From Acidobacteriaceae bacterium (GTDB lineage: Bacteria > Acidobacteriota > Terriglobia > Terriglobales > Acidobacteriaceae): 64,000 nucleotides of DNA. Below the pieces are notes generated by a model. The model had not been told where the DNA came from, searched no databases, and was given only the letters and a program-made list of their open reading frames with translations. Location: NCBI GenBank assembly GCA_027452245.1, contig DAIDGW010000161.1, positions 32,235 to 96,234 of the forward strand, given 5' to 3'. Within the stretch, counting starts at the first letter, position 1. Every line of letters begins with the position of its first letter. Below are positions 34,588 to 43,389 of this stretch, piece by piece. The translations under genes were made by a program, and so were the position numbers.

Positions 34588-35184
34588 GTGTTGAGAAGGT
34601 TTGCTCCGTTTGCGCTCACTTGTATTCTTGTCTTTTTTGGCCGGCTGGGCCACGCCCAGCAGATTGATGTCACGGCGGGATACAGCACCCTGCGTTCGTC
34701 GAAGCAGTACAACGCGTCCCAGAACTACATCGGCCCCGCAGAGAGTGGCGGCACTTACGTCGGCGCCAGTGTTGACTATCTCAATGCCCGCCATCTGGGC
34801 TTCAACGGCGAGTTTTCTGTGCTGTATAAGTCGGGGCTCTATAACGGATTCCAGGGGTTCCGGCCCGTCTTCTACGATGTCAATGCGATGTTTGCGCCTC
34901 CCATCAACAGAAAGTTCAAACTTGATTTCATGGCAGGAATGGGCGGCGAAACCTTGATCTTCTACAACAACTACTCTGGCTGCGGATTCGCCGTCTGTAC
35001 CCCCTTTACCAACAGCACGCATTTTGCGCTTCATCTGGAAGGCGGGCTTCGTTACTACTTCTGGCGAAAGGCTTTTGTCCGCCCGGAGGCCCACCTCTAC
35101 ATCATTCCCAATAATTACCAGTTCAGTTCCGACTACGTCTGGAGATTCGGCGCCTCAGTCGGATATACCTGGGGTTCTAAGTAG
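34588..35184 (+). CDS. Outer-membrane beta-barrel protein (copy 2)
   Basis: A 198-residue paralogue of the preceding gene, with signal peptide ending GHAQQ and barrel strands including GLRYYFWRKAFVRPEAHLY and FGASVGYTWGSK. The start is GTG 34588, just after GGGGG. The two proteins diverge in the N-terminal half and loops but keep the same C-terminal hairpins, consistent with an old tandem duplication. The terminal residue is Lys rather than the classic aromatic BAM signal. Confidence 0.73.
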   Translation: MLRRFAPFALTCILVFFGRLGHAQQIDVTAGYSTLRSSKQYNASQNYIGPAESGGTYVGASVDYLNARHLGFNGEFSVLYKSGLYNGFQGFRPVFYDVNAMFAPPINRKFKLDFMAGMGGETLIFYNNYSGCGFAVCTPFTNSTHFALHLEGGLRYYFWRKAFVRPEAHLYIIPNNYQFSSDYVWRFGASVGYTWGSK

Positions 35185-35194
35185 TTGGCGGCGC

Positions 35195-35226
35195 GAAAAA
35201 GGGGCAGCAATTTTCACGCTACCCCT
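35195..35226 (-). terminator. Intrinsic terminator of the small secreted helical protein gene
   Basis: On the minus strand AGGGGTAGC (35226-35218) pairs with GCTGCCCCT (35208-35200) with one mismatch, followed by TTTTTC. It lies 20 bp after the stop of the 35246-35536 gene. Confidence 0.65.
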
Positions 35227-35245
35227 CGAACCTGCGTCTGAATTC

Positions 35246-35536
35246 TTACTTCATTGACATGCAGATCTCAGCTTCGTGAATCGCCGCATCCAGATGCTGG
35301 ATCGCCTTCACGCGATGGCCGCCGAAATCGTGGGATCCCGCCTCCAGATGATGCTTGGCATTGCGCATCGCTTCCAAAGCATCGCGGATTTGGGGATGCG
35401 CTGCCTCTTGGGGTGGCAGGGCCAGCGCCGGTACTGCCGGAACGGGAGCTTTTGGGACCGCCGCTGCAGCTGGAAATGCCAGTGAAAACAACAGCGCCGC
35501 TATCGCAGCCAATGACAAAAACCCTAACTTTTTCAT
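35246..35536 (-). CDS. Small secreted helical protein
   Basis: A 96-residue protein: signal peptide (about 1-25, ending PAAAA), a Pro/Ala-rich spacer, then a helical domain. The segment IRDALEAMRNAKHHLEAGSHDFGGHRVKAIQHLDAAIHE matches a widespread small bacterial domain with a conserved H-DFGGHR-KAI core, of unknown function, present in many soil bacteria. It is probably periplasmic. It is convergent with the second barrel gene. Confidence 0.68.
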   Translation of the reverse strand: MKKLGFLSLAAIAALLFSLAFPAAAAVPKAPVPAVPALALPPQEAAHPQIRDALEAMRNAKHHLEAGSHDFGGHRVKAIQHLDAAIHEAEICMSMK

Positions 35537-35684
35537 CTATCCCTCCTGGTCCGATTTGGGCTGGACCGAGCCTGCTGATCGAAGTTAACTGACTGGGCCG
35601 TACACCCACAGGTTTACGTCCCGACAGTATAGCCGGAACGTCGCCAATCGCTGTTCCGAAAACCGTATCTTGGGTGATGCCCCG

Positions 35685-36290
35685 TCATTCCGCAGCCTGG
35701 CCGCTTCTCCACCAGAAGTAAATGCCGATGCAAACGGCCACGATCACCGCCATCCACCCGGCCTCGCTCATTCCGTGCACCAGAGCCTGCCAGTTCTCGC
35801 CGAACAGATATCCGGCGCACGCAATCGCACTCACCCACAGAACCGCTCCGAGAGAATTAAAGAGTAGGAAATTCAGCCAGCGCATCCGTAATACACCAGC
35901 CAACGGCCCGGCGATTACCCGCATACCGAATACAAACCTCGCGAACAGCACTGTCACCGAACCATAGCGCTCAAAGATGCGCTCGCCGCGCTCCACCGTC
36001 ACCTGGCGAATATGAAACGTGCTCCGATAGCGGTCCAGCAACGGGCGTCCTCCGCGATATCCGATGTAGTATCCGAGATTGTCGCCCAGGGTCGCCGCCA
36101 CGACGCCTGTAAGGATGATCCAGCGCAGTTGAAGCCCTTGATCCGAATAGGCAAGAAAGCTGGCCAGAACTAACACAGTCTCTCCCGGAATCGGCACCCC
36201 GGCATTTTCCAGCAGCAGCGCCACTCCAACCGCGACGTATCCGTAATTCACGAGGGCTTGACGCAACAACTCGAGCGCGTGATGGTGCAT
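35685..36290 (-). CDS. DedA-family membrane protein
   Basis: A 201-residue protein of the DedA/VTT superfamily, some of whose members flip undecaprenyl phosphate or phospholipids. Signatures are ENAGVPIPGETVL near residue 28, LGDNLGYYIGYRGG at about 70, and FARFVFGMRVIAGPLAG at about 117, with the conserved Glu and Arg residues. Four to five membrane spans are visible. It is 23 bp downstream of the alpha/beta hydrolase gene, so an operon is likely. Confidence 0.9.
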   Translation of the reverse strand: MHHHALELLRQALVNYGYVAVGVALLLENAGVPIPGETVLVLASFLAYSDQGLQLRWIILTGVVAATLGDNLGYYIGYRGGRPLLDRYRSTFHIRQVTVERGERIFERYGSVTVLFARFVFGMRVIAGPLAGVLRMRWLNFLLFNSLGAVLWVSAIACAGYLFGENWQALVHGMSEAGWMAVIVAVCIGIYFWWRSGQAAE

Positions 36291-36313
36291 GGGAAGTAGG
36301 TCGCTTCAATATC

Positions 36314-37210
36314 TCATGGGACAGAGTTGCACAGAAAATCGACGACCGCCCTGTTGAATTCTTCTGGGCACTCTTCGTATGGAAGGTGGCCGACTCCCGG
36401 AAACATTGCTTGCTGAACATTCCGGAAATGGTTAGCAAGCGGCTCGGCTGAACACGCGTATACTGCAGGATCTTTGCTGCCCCAGATCAACAGAGTTGGA
36501 ATGCACGCGATCCTCGGCAATATTCCTTCCAGCCGTCTGAGATCGCTCGACCACGTGCGCACAATGCGTAACGCATGATCGATGACTCCTGGCAGTACCA
36601 ATGGTGCCTCATAGCCGGGAAGCGAGTCTGGTGGGATCTTCCCCCGGTCTCCGAACATGCGCCCATGCCAGCGGGGATAAAGGAATGACATCCGTGCGAC
36701 GGTTGAACGGAAAATTGCCCTGACAATCGGATTTCCCAAAAGCGCGGCTAGCCGCTTTCCCTGCGCGGAATACGGATTCACCGGGGCCACCAGGATCAAC
36801 TTCTGAACCTGCAGATGAGTTTCTTCCACGACGCAGGCCGCGGCCGCAGCCATCGCTACCGCTCCACCCCGTGACGTTCCCAGCAGATCGACGCTCGACA
36901 GCCCGAGTATACGCGCAAACTCGATTACCCGGCCCGCTGCTCCAGCGAGCGACGCATCAAGGTCGCGCGGTCGCTCCGAAAATCCGGAACCGAGCATATC
37001 GGGCGCATACACGGTTCGATAGGGAGCCAGCGCCGGCATCGTGAACCGCCAGGAAAATGAATAGCCCAGGAGACCATGCAGCAGAATAATCGGCGGGCCG
37101 GACCCCGCCCGGAGATACCGCATCTGGGCCCCGTCCAGAGTCATCCAACGTTCTTCAACGCCCGCAACCGGGGTAACACCTGACGCGAGTTCCCGAAGTT
37201 TGGACTGCAC
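36314..37210 (-). CDS. Alpha/beta-fold hydrolase
   Basis: A 298-residue serine hydrolase. The oxyanion region is PPIILLHGLLGYSFSWR, the nucleophile elbow is LLGTSRGGAVAMA (Ser in GTSRG), the acid lies in LIWGSKDPAVY and the His in FPGVGHLPYEECPEEF. The fold is that of haloperoxidase/lipase-like enzymes; the substrate is unknown. There is no signal peptide. It is upstream of dedA in the same direction, suggesting a lipid-related role, though this is only inference. Confidence 0.83.
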   Translation of the reverse strand: MQSKLRELASGVTPVAGVEERWMTLDGAQMRYLRAGSGPPIILLHGLLGYSFSWRFTMPALAPYRTVYAPDMLGSGFSERPRDLDASLAGAAGRVIEFARILGLSSVDLLGTSRGGAVAMAAAAACVVEETHLQVQKLILVAPVNPYSAQGKRLAALLGNPIVRAIFRSTVARMSFLYPRWHGRMFGDRGKIPPDSLPGYEAPLVLPGVIDHALRIVRTWSSDLRRLEGILPRIACIPTLLIWGSKDPAVYACSAEPLANHFRNVQQAMFPGVGHLPYEECPEEFNRAVVDFLCNSVP

Positions 37211-37323
37211 CAGAGAATCTTACCGTCTGCAGGACAACTTTTTCGTCGCTACGGCATTCTATGTAACTGAAACATCGCCTCTGTCGCTTCACTTCAGGGG
37301 AGCCTCGGCTCCCCTCTTTTTGT
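37211..37323 (+). ncRNA. Possible small RNA ending in an orphan intrinsic terminator
   Basis: AGGGGAGC-CTCG-GCTCCCCT followed by CTTTTTGT (about 37298-37324) is a textbook intrinsic terminator on the plus strand. Both neighbouring genes are on the minus strand, and no plus-strand gene leads into it. A short plus-strand transcript starting in the preceding 100 bp would explain it. No clear promoter could be fixed by eye, so the 5' end is a guess. Confidence 0.35.
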
Positions 37324-37351
37324 CCCCAGACAGCCTTTCAACCTCATAGGG

Positions 37352-38596
37352 CTACACCTGCTTCCGTTTCTTCCCTAGCAGCTTTTTCAGCACGCGGACC
37401 CCTTTATCTACATGCTTTTCTTCCAGCAGGAAGGGAGGCAGGAAGCGCACAACCGTATCCTGCGTGCTATTGAAGAGCACGCCCTCCGCGAGTGCTTCAT
37501 CCACGATCGGACGCGCCGGAATGTCCAGTTGAATGCCCTGAATGAACCCGCGTCCACGCACTTCCTTCGCCGCACCGCGTTTCTCCGTCAGAGCCCTAAG
37601 CTGCTCCTGCAAATACGCCCCCACCCGGCTGACCCGTTCCAGCAGCTTTTCCTCTTCCACGATGGCCAGGAATTCCAGTGCCACCCGGCACGCCAGCGGA
37701 CCACCACCGAAAGTCGTTCCATGCTGGCCCGGCGCAATTGCGGAAGCAAAGTCTTCCTTGGCGATGAAAGCCCCCAACGGCAGTCCGGCGGCAAGTGGCT
37801 TGGCAATGGCCACGATATCGGGAGTGACTCCAAACGTCTGGAAGGCAAAGATCGTTCCCGTGCGTCCCAGCCCACATTGGATTTCGTCGAATATCAGTGC
37901 CGCCCGATGTTTGTCAGCCAGCGCTCGGCATTCCTGCAGGAACTCGACCGAACACTCGCGGATCCCGCCTTCCCCAAAGATTGGCTCCAGTACGATCGCG
38001 CAGGTTTGGTCATTCACTGCGCTTCGCAGCGACTCAAGATCGTTCTGCCTGACGAAGGTCACGCCTTCGAGCATCGGCTCAAATCCCTTGCGATGCTTAT
38101 CTTGTCCAGTGAGCGAAAGAGCCCCGAACGTTCGTCCGTGATAAGAACCTTCCAGCGCGACGAGGCGACACTTCGCCTCTCCGCCGACGCGATGTCCCGC
38201 GAGCCGCGCCAGCTTGATGGAGCCTTCGATCGCCTCAGTACCGCTGTTGGAGAAGAACACCCGGTTCAATCCGGAGAGCCGGCAAAGCTTCTCTGCCAGC
38301 GGCCCCTGGTACTGGTGGTAATACAGATTCGAGACATGCACCAGCTTTGCCGCCTGATCGCGGATCGCCTTCACAATCCGCGGATGCGCATGCCCAAGCG
38401 CATTCACACCCAGTCCGCTGACAAAATCCAGGTAGCGATTCCCCCCAGTGTCATACAAGAACACGCCTTTGCCCCGCTCAAGCACGACAGGGTAGCGGTT
38501 ATACGTCGGCAACAGATACTTCCGTTCCAGTTCAGCAACTTGCTCGAGAGATGTCGATGTCGTGTTCATTGGCGAATTCATAGCTAAGGTATTCAT
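37352..38596 (-). CDS. argD: Acetylornithine/succinylornithine-type aminotransferase
   Basis: A 414-residue class III PLP aminotransferase. The N-terminal part contains YLDFVSGLGVNALGHAHPRI; FFSNSGTEAIEGSIKLAR binds the PLP phosphate; LIFDEIQCGLGRTG carries the Asp for the pyridine N; and VAIAKPLAAGLPLGAFIAKE has the Schiff-base Lys. The closest family is acetylornithine aminotransferase, which makes N-acetylornithine in arginine synthesis, but other omega-amino acid transaminases look similar and no arg gene is nearby. It starts at ATG 38596; two further Met follow within ten codons. Confidence 0.85.
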   Translation of the reverse strand: MNTLAMNSPMNTTSTSLEQVAELERKYLLPTYNRYPVVLERGKGVFLYDTGGNRYLDFVSGLGVNALGHAHPRIVKAIRDQAAKLVHVSNLYYHQYQGPLAEKLCRLSGLNRVFFSNSGTEAIEGSIKLARLAGHRVGGEAKCRLVALEGSYHGRTFGALSLTGQDKHRKGFEPMLEGVTFVRQNDLESLRSAVNDQTCAIVLEPIFGEGGIRECSVEFLQECRALADKHRAALIFDEIQCGLGRTGTIFAFQTFGVTPDIVAIAKPLAAGLPLGAFIAKEDFASAIAPGQHGTTFGGGPLACRVALEFLAIVEEEKLLERVSRVGAYLQEQLRALTEKRGAAKEVRGRGFIQGIQLDIPARPIVDEALAEGVLFNSTQDTVVRFLPPFLLEEKHVDKGVRVLKKLLGKKRKQV

Positions 38597-38842
38597 AGGA
38601 AAACTTGATTCTAAACTCTATGGACCACCTCTGCAGACGAATGGGAGAACAATCCGTTCGTCCACCCGATTTAGGCATCGTCATGCTCCTTCTGTTTTTT
38701 GCCAGCCCACCAAATGGCGCAACTTTGACATCGCATATCCCATCTGCGTCGCTTCGGAGTGGGGAGTTCAGGTGTAATATCTTGTGCTTGCGGGCGAGCC
38801 TATTGCCATCGACGAACGCAATCCGACGGAGTGAGGTTGTCA

Positions 38843-40396
38843 GTGGCCGGTTCGCGTAATCTCACCAGGAGCGCCGAGGCTGACTCCGCGACCACCACCT
38901 CGGATTCAAAACATCCGGTGCCGTCTGGTGCTCGTGTCCTTTGGGTTGTTGTCTTCCCCGGTTGTGCCTCCTATCTGCTCGCGCGAATCTCGCTCAACTT
39001 TGTAGATATCGACATCTGGCATCAGATGAATCTGATCCGCGCCAGTTTAGCCGCCGGCCATCTGCTCACTGAGGATCCTTTTGCTTATGTGCAGACCGTC
39101 CGTCCGATGATCGACCATGAATGGGGTGCAGGAGTGATCGCCTTCTTTGTCGGTAAATGGATGGGAGGAGCGGGTCTGTTGATAGTAAAGTTTGCAGTCG
39201 CCATGAGCACGCTTACGGTGGTTATGCGTGTGGCGCAAAAGCGCGCCGCGGCCGCCGCTACACTCGCATTTCTGACACCGATTGCGATCTCCCTCATGGC
39301 TTTAGGGTTCTTGGCAACCTTGCGTGCCCAGGCGTATTCGTTTCTCCTCTCGGCTGCACTCTTGTGGATGCTCGAGGGCGGCCGACGAGGCAACAAGCGA
39401 TCCTTCTGGGCGTGGCTTTTCATATTTCCAATCTGGGTTAACCTCCACGCCGGCTTTGTTGTTGGCTTGGGATTCGTCTGTCTCTACGCCATCGAGCAAG
39501 CCTGGTGTCGCCAACCGGTGCGTCCTGCGCTCTTTGTGCTCGGGGCAATGACCGTCGAAACTCTCCTCAATCCCTACGGGACCCGCTATTTTTCATTTCT
39601 CATGCGCGCTCTGACGATGGCACGCCCTCGCATTCCCGAATGGGCACCTCTCTGGAAACTTGGATGGAACTTAACCTTGCTCTTCGTGCTTGCAGCCGGA
39701 TTTTGTCTCTATGCGCTCATACAATCGAAAACCCGGAGGGCTGATGGACTTCTCCTCCTGACGGCAACTGCTGGCGAAGCCCTGCTTCACTACAAAATGC
39801 TCCCCTTCTTCGCCATTGTTTGGCTGTGCTATGTCCCAGCCCTCGTTCAAAGAACCCCCGCAGGCAGGTGGTTGCAGGAATTCGGTAAAAAGCGCCGAGA
39901 ATTCCTTGTGCTTGCCGCGGCGGCTGCAATCTCAATGTGCTGGCTTTTTGCGATAAAACAGCAATTCTGGCGAACCGAGGTTCCCCAAGTCGCAGGCGAC
40001 GTTTCCTATCCGGTCGGTGCCGTGGCCTGTCTCGGCGCGCAGCATTTGCAAGGGAACATGATGGTGCCATTTCGCACCGGGGCCTATGTGTCATGGAAGC
40101 TGTACCCCGCGATAAAAGTCTCCATCGACAGCCGCTATGAGGTGGCATATCCCCATGACTGGGTAGAGCGCGTGTTCCGCTTCTACGAGGGGCGCGAAGG
40201 CTGGCAAACCACTCTCGATTCTTATCCGACGGACATGGTGCTTGCGCCGGTGAATTCGCCCGTTCTTCCCCGGCTGCGCCAATTGGCCTGGCGGCCAATC
40301 TATGTAGACGCACAGTTTGAAATCGATGCCCGACCTGGGTTGCAGTTGCCCATTCCCGGTTGCCGTTTTCAAACTTCTTCAGGCGTATTTCCGTAA
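38843..40396 (+). CDS. Polytopic membrane protein (GT-C-like, unassigned)
   Basis: A 517-residue protein with about ten membrane spans and a soluble C-terminal part of some 120 residues. Early sequence FVDIDIWHQMNLIRASLAAGH and EDPFAYVQTVRPMIDHEWGAGV lies in a loop after TM1 and recalls the acidic motif of GT-C glycosyltransferases, but no family can be named. The C-terminal domain contains YPAIKVSIDSRYEVAYP. I choose GTG 38843, with GAGG 6 nt upstream; the frame is open from 38759. It is divergent from argD and convergent with hpnB. Confidence 0.6.
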   Translation: MAGSRNLTRSAEADSATTTSDSKHPVPSGARVLWVVVFPGCASYLLARISLNFVDIDIWHQMNLIRASLAAGHLLTEDPFAYVQTVRPMIDHEWGAGVIAFFVGKWMGGAGLLIVKFAVAMSTLTVVMRVAQKRAAAAATLAFLTPIAISLMALGFLATLRAQAYSFLLSAALLWMLEGGRRGNKRSFWAWLFIFPIWVNLHAGFVVGLGFVCLYAIEQAWCRQPVRPALFVLGAMTVETLLNPYGTRYFSFLMRALTMARPRIPEWAPLWKLGWNLTLLFVLAAGFCLYALIQSKTRRADGLLLLTATAGEALLHYKMLPFFAIVWLCYVPALVQRTPAGRWLQEFGKKRREFLVLAAAAAISMCWLFAIKQQFWRTEVPQVAGDVSYPVGAVACLGAQHLQGNMMVPFRTGAYVSWKLYPAIKVSIDSRYEVAYPHDWVERVFRFYEGREGWQTTLDSYPTDMVLAPVNSPVLPRLRQLAWRPIYVDAQFEIDARPGLQLPIPGCRFQTSSGVFP

Positions 40397-40449
40397 AAAT
40401 CCGTGTACCTATCTCGGGACGCTCTGGATTTCATTTCCCGCTGGGCTAC

Positions 40450-41595
40450 TTACTGGCTGTTCAGACCGCGCGTGTCCTGGACACGATCTTTCCATGTCCC
40501 CCCGCGTCCGAGCCAGAAAGAAATGGCAGAGTGCAGGGTGGCTCCAGCGTAGAACACCGCAATTGCCGGCAGCAGCGGAGCCCGAAGGGGCAACAGACCA
40601 TAAAAGCGCAGCATTGGCCAGAAAGCGATGCACATCAGCAGCCACGCAAATGCACCGAGCAGAGTGCACCATCCTCCCAAGAATGTCAGGACCGGCGGCG
40701 CGCAGAAAGTAATCGCGAGCCCCAGAAGCGTGCCCACCAGCAACAACACGGAGTGCCGCAACTGATAAAAGGCCGTTCTCGAAATCATGCTGCCGATCGC
40801 GCCGAAGCTGCCATAGTTGCGAACGCTCGATGCGCTCTCGGTCAATCCCAGCCACACACTGCCGTGGCGCTTCACCTCACTCGCCAGCGCGCAATCGTCG
40901 ATCAATTCATTGCGGATCGCCGCGATTCCTCCCACGCGAGCAAGCGCCTCGGCGCGAATCAGAATGTCTCCACCCGCGGCGGCCGCCGTGTGCCGTTTTC
41001 GGTCATTCACCCAGGCCGGCGGGTAAAGCATGAAAAAGAAGAACACGAATGCAGGAATTAGAACGCGCTCCGCCAGTGATGAGCAGCGCAGTTTAACCAT
41101 CATCGAAACCAGATCGTGGCCGCCGGACTGCGCAATGGCAATCGACTGGGCAAGACTGCCGGGTGCGTGAACAACATCGGCATCCGTGAACAGAAAATAG
41201 TCGGGCGAGAACTCATTCGCATGTTCGACTCCCTGGGCAAGCGCCCACATCTTTCCCGTCCATCCTGCAGGAAGTGCTGCGGAGGAAATCACAGTGACGG
41301 ATCGCGCATGACCATCAGCAACGGTTCGCACAATCCCTGCTGTCTCGTCGGAGCTGTGGTCATCGACCACAAAGATGCGCAGTGGCCCGGGATAATCCTG
41401 CGCCATTAGCGACTGGATCACCGGCGCGATCACGTCAGCCTCATTGCGAGCAGGAACGATGATAGCGACGCGTGGAAGGGTCTTCGGCGGCTCTTTCAGA
41501 TTTGGAGGAAGCAGGATTCGCCAGAAAAATCCGCGCACAAGCAGCAGATACAGCCAGATCACACACGACAACGCGGCAATAGCAATGGCGATCAT
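40450..41595 (-). CDS. hpnB: Hopene-associated-type glycosyltransferase (GT2)
   Basis: A 381-residue family 2 glycosyltransferase: N-terminal membrane helix, the GT-A domain with IIVPARNEADVIAPVIQSLM, FVVDDHSSDETAG, FLFTDADVVH (the DxD-like metal site) and AGGDILIRAEALARVGG, and three or four C-terminal helices. The architecture and GGDILI segment match HpnB, encoded beside hopanoid genes in many bacteria, although no hopanoid gene is seen in this window. The sugar and acceptor are unknown. Confidence 0.8.
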   Translation of the reverse strand: MIAIAIAALSCVIWLYLLLVRGFFWRILLPPNLKEPPKTLPRVAIIVPARNEADVIAPVIQSLMAQDYPGPLRIFVVDDHSSDETAGIVRTVADGHARSVTVISSAALPAGWTGKMWALAQGVEHANEFSPDYFLFTDADVVHAPGSLAQSIAIAQSGGHDLVSMMVKLRCSSLAERVLIPAFVFFFFMLYPPAWVNDRKRHTAAAAGGDILIRAEALARVGGIAAIRNELIDDCALASEVKRHGSVWLGLTESASSVRNYGSFGAIGSMISRTAFYQLRHSVLLLVGTLLGLAITFCAPPVLTFLGGWCTLLGAFAWLLMCIAFWPMLRFYGLLPLRAPLLPAIAVFYAGATLHSAISFWLGRGGTWKDRVQDTRGLNSQ

Positions 41596-41652
41596 GAATA
41601 GCGGGTGTCATCGCGATGGTACAACAACGGAAAGCAACGGACGTTTGCTCGA

Positions 41653-42552
41653 TCAGTACAGTCCGGGATCCCCATCTGGCCGCGTCTTCCAGCGGCGATG
41701 CACCCAAAGCCACTGCTCAGGATATTTCCGGACGTAATCTTCGATAATCTTCGTGAACTTCTGTGTGTTCGCGACGATGTCGGCTTCGAGGTCGCCGGTG
41801 CGAACCAACTGAACCGCCGGATCGAAGCGCAACCGATACTTGCCGAGCGATTCATCCCAGATCGTGAATCCTGGCACAACTGCCGCGTCGGTCCTCATGG
41901 CGATGCGTGCCAGTCCGCTGGCCGTGCATGCGGGGATACCGAAGAAATCCACAAATACGCCCTGCGGCGGAGTCATATTCGTGTCCATCAATATGCCCAC
42001 CATCTCGCCGCATTTCATGGCAGAAAGCAGACCGCGCACGAAATTGTCTTTGTCCACTGTCTTGTTGCCGTGCATGGTGCGATAGGAACGAATGAGGCGA
42101 TCGAGATAGGCGTTATCCATGGATCGCATGACGATGTGCATCCAGTGTCCATGGAGAGAATGGGCGAACGCGGAAACCTCCCACCCGCCAAAATGCGCGG
42201 TCAGGAAGAGCACGCCCTTGCCGAGAGCACGCGCCGCTTCGTAATTCTCGAAGCCGTCATAGACGACGACACCCTCGACATTTTCCAGCGTGTATTTCGG
42301 AAACTGGCAAACCTCGGCGAGTTGGCGCCCCAAGGAAGTAAATTCCCCGCGCAGAATACGTTTGCGCTCGGCTTCACTCTTTTCGGGGAATGCCATGGCG
42401 AGGTTGCGCAAACCGACGCGGCGCAGTTTCCCGTGGAAAAGATAGACGAATTGTCCAAGGCTGATTCCAAGGGCACGGGCCAGCGCCCGCGGTAACAGTC
42501 CGAGGATTTTGATGAAGGGCCAAGCTGCCGCGTACTCAAGTCGCTGCCGCAT
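41653..42552 (-). CDS. LpxL/HtrB-family lipid A acyltransferase
   Basis: A 299-residue membrane-bound acyltransferase. The catalytic HxxxxE box is LTAHFGGWEVSAFAH, followed by RSMDNAYLDRLI and FVDFFGIPACTASGLARIA, as in the lauroyl/myristoyl transferases that add secondary acyl chains to lipid A; a phosphatidylinositol mannoside acyltransferase or other lysophospholipid role is possible in this wider family. An N-terminal hydrophobic segment anchors it to the inner membrane. It is 57 bp upstream of hpnB in the same direction. Confidence 0.85.
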   Translation of the reverse strand: MRQRLEYAAAWPFIKILGLLPRALARALGISLGQFVYLFHGKLRRVGLRNLAMAFPEKSEAERKRILRGEFTSLGRQLAEVCQFPKYTLENVEGVVVYDGFENYEAARALGKGVLFLTAHFGGWEVSAFAHSLHGHWMHIVMRSMDNAYLDRLIRSYRTMHGNKTVDKDNFVRGLLSAMKCGEMVGILMDTNMTPPQGVFVDFFGIPACTASGLARIAMRTDAAVVPGFTIWDESLGKYRLRFDPAVQLVRTGDLEADIVANTQKFTKIIEDYVRKYPEQWLWVHRRWKTRPDGDPGLY

Positions 42553-42690
42553 TCAGGGGAAGCGTGACGGTACCATCGCGGGGAAAAGGATGTCAAACTG
42601 CGGATCTGCGGGGTGGTGTCCTACTAGGACACGGCCATCTGCGGGCATCCGACCCGGTTCCGCGCTCCCAGGCCTGAGGTCCGAGGCCCG

Positions 42691-43389
42691 CTATTCTGCG
42701 GCAGCCTTGGACCACTTGGCCAGGGTGGTCAGGAAACCATTAGCCGCGGCCGGAGGCTGGACTTCACCTTTGAGCGCTGCCGGGAACGACACCATGTGTC
42801 CATAGAACTCGCGCGTACTGTCCTTATCCTGCTTGATGGACGCACCGTTCAAAGTCACGCCGGCGAATACTCCGCGCGCCCGCGAGTAGGTCAGAACTTC
42901 CGCGCGCATCTTCCAGTCCGTATCACCTTCGGCCAGACGGCCCACCGGTCCGGCAGCCACCGAAGCGTCGGCACCGAGTTCGAACTTGCTCGAAAGCAGA
43001 TGCCGCATTCCGTTCTGGTTCATGATCAGCATGACCAGATCGACTGCCTGCCCGCCGATCTGAAAGCCAAAGCTGCCACCCTCAATGCGGAAGAATGCCG
43101 GCGCGCTCCAGCCTTTCGGCGTGCGGCAACTGGCCAGGCCGCGTCCGTATTTCGCTCCAAAAATGAAGCCACCTTTCAACATGGAAGGAACCACGGCCAC
43201 GCACTGGGCCGAACCCAGAATATCCTGCGGGATCCCCTTGTCCGGGGCGCTCTGGATTTGGTCTAGCACGTCAGCTGCGGCTTGCACGCGGTCCGTCGCC
43301 TTGGAGTCTTTTGCAGATTGGTCGTCAGCAAAGGCGAAGCCGGAAACTAACAGGACTATCAGAGCGAAACAGCACACACGCTTGGTCAT
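42691..43389 (-). CDS. SYLF-domain lipid-binding protein (Ysc84-like)
   Basis: A 232-residue exported protein with signal peptide (MTKRVCCFALIVLLVSGFAFA) and the SYLF domain: IPQDILGSAQCVAVVPSML, GGFIFGAKYGRGLASCR, SFGFQIGGQAVDLVMLIMNQ and YSRARGVFAGVTLNG. The domain binds phosphoinositides in eukaryotes; bacterial homologues are abundant and of unknown role. I start at ATG 43389, where the signal peptide begins; the longer frame to 43479 is not family-like. Confidence 0.86.
   Translation of the reverse strand: MTKRVCCFALIVLLVSGFAFADDQSAKDSKATDRVQAAADVLDQIQSAPDKGIPQDILGSAQCVAVVPSMLKGGFIFGAKYGRGLASCRTPKGWSAPAFFRIEGGSFGFQIGGQAVDLVMLIMNQNGMRHLLSSKFELGADASVAAGPVGRLAEGDTDWKMRAEVLTYSRARGVFAGVTLNGASIKQDKDSTREFYGHMVSFPAALKGEVQPPAAANGFLTTLAKWSKAAAE

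Noticed and set aside
40300..41000. Plus-strand frames across hpnB and antisense to other minus genes
   Set aside because: They mirror the third-position GC pattern of the real genes and show no domain features.
42660..42690. Second copy of the 5503-5547 palindromic motif
   Set aside because: Only short words (GGCCTCGGAC, CCTCAG) are shared, too little to call a repeat family from this window alone.
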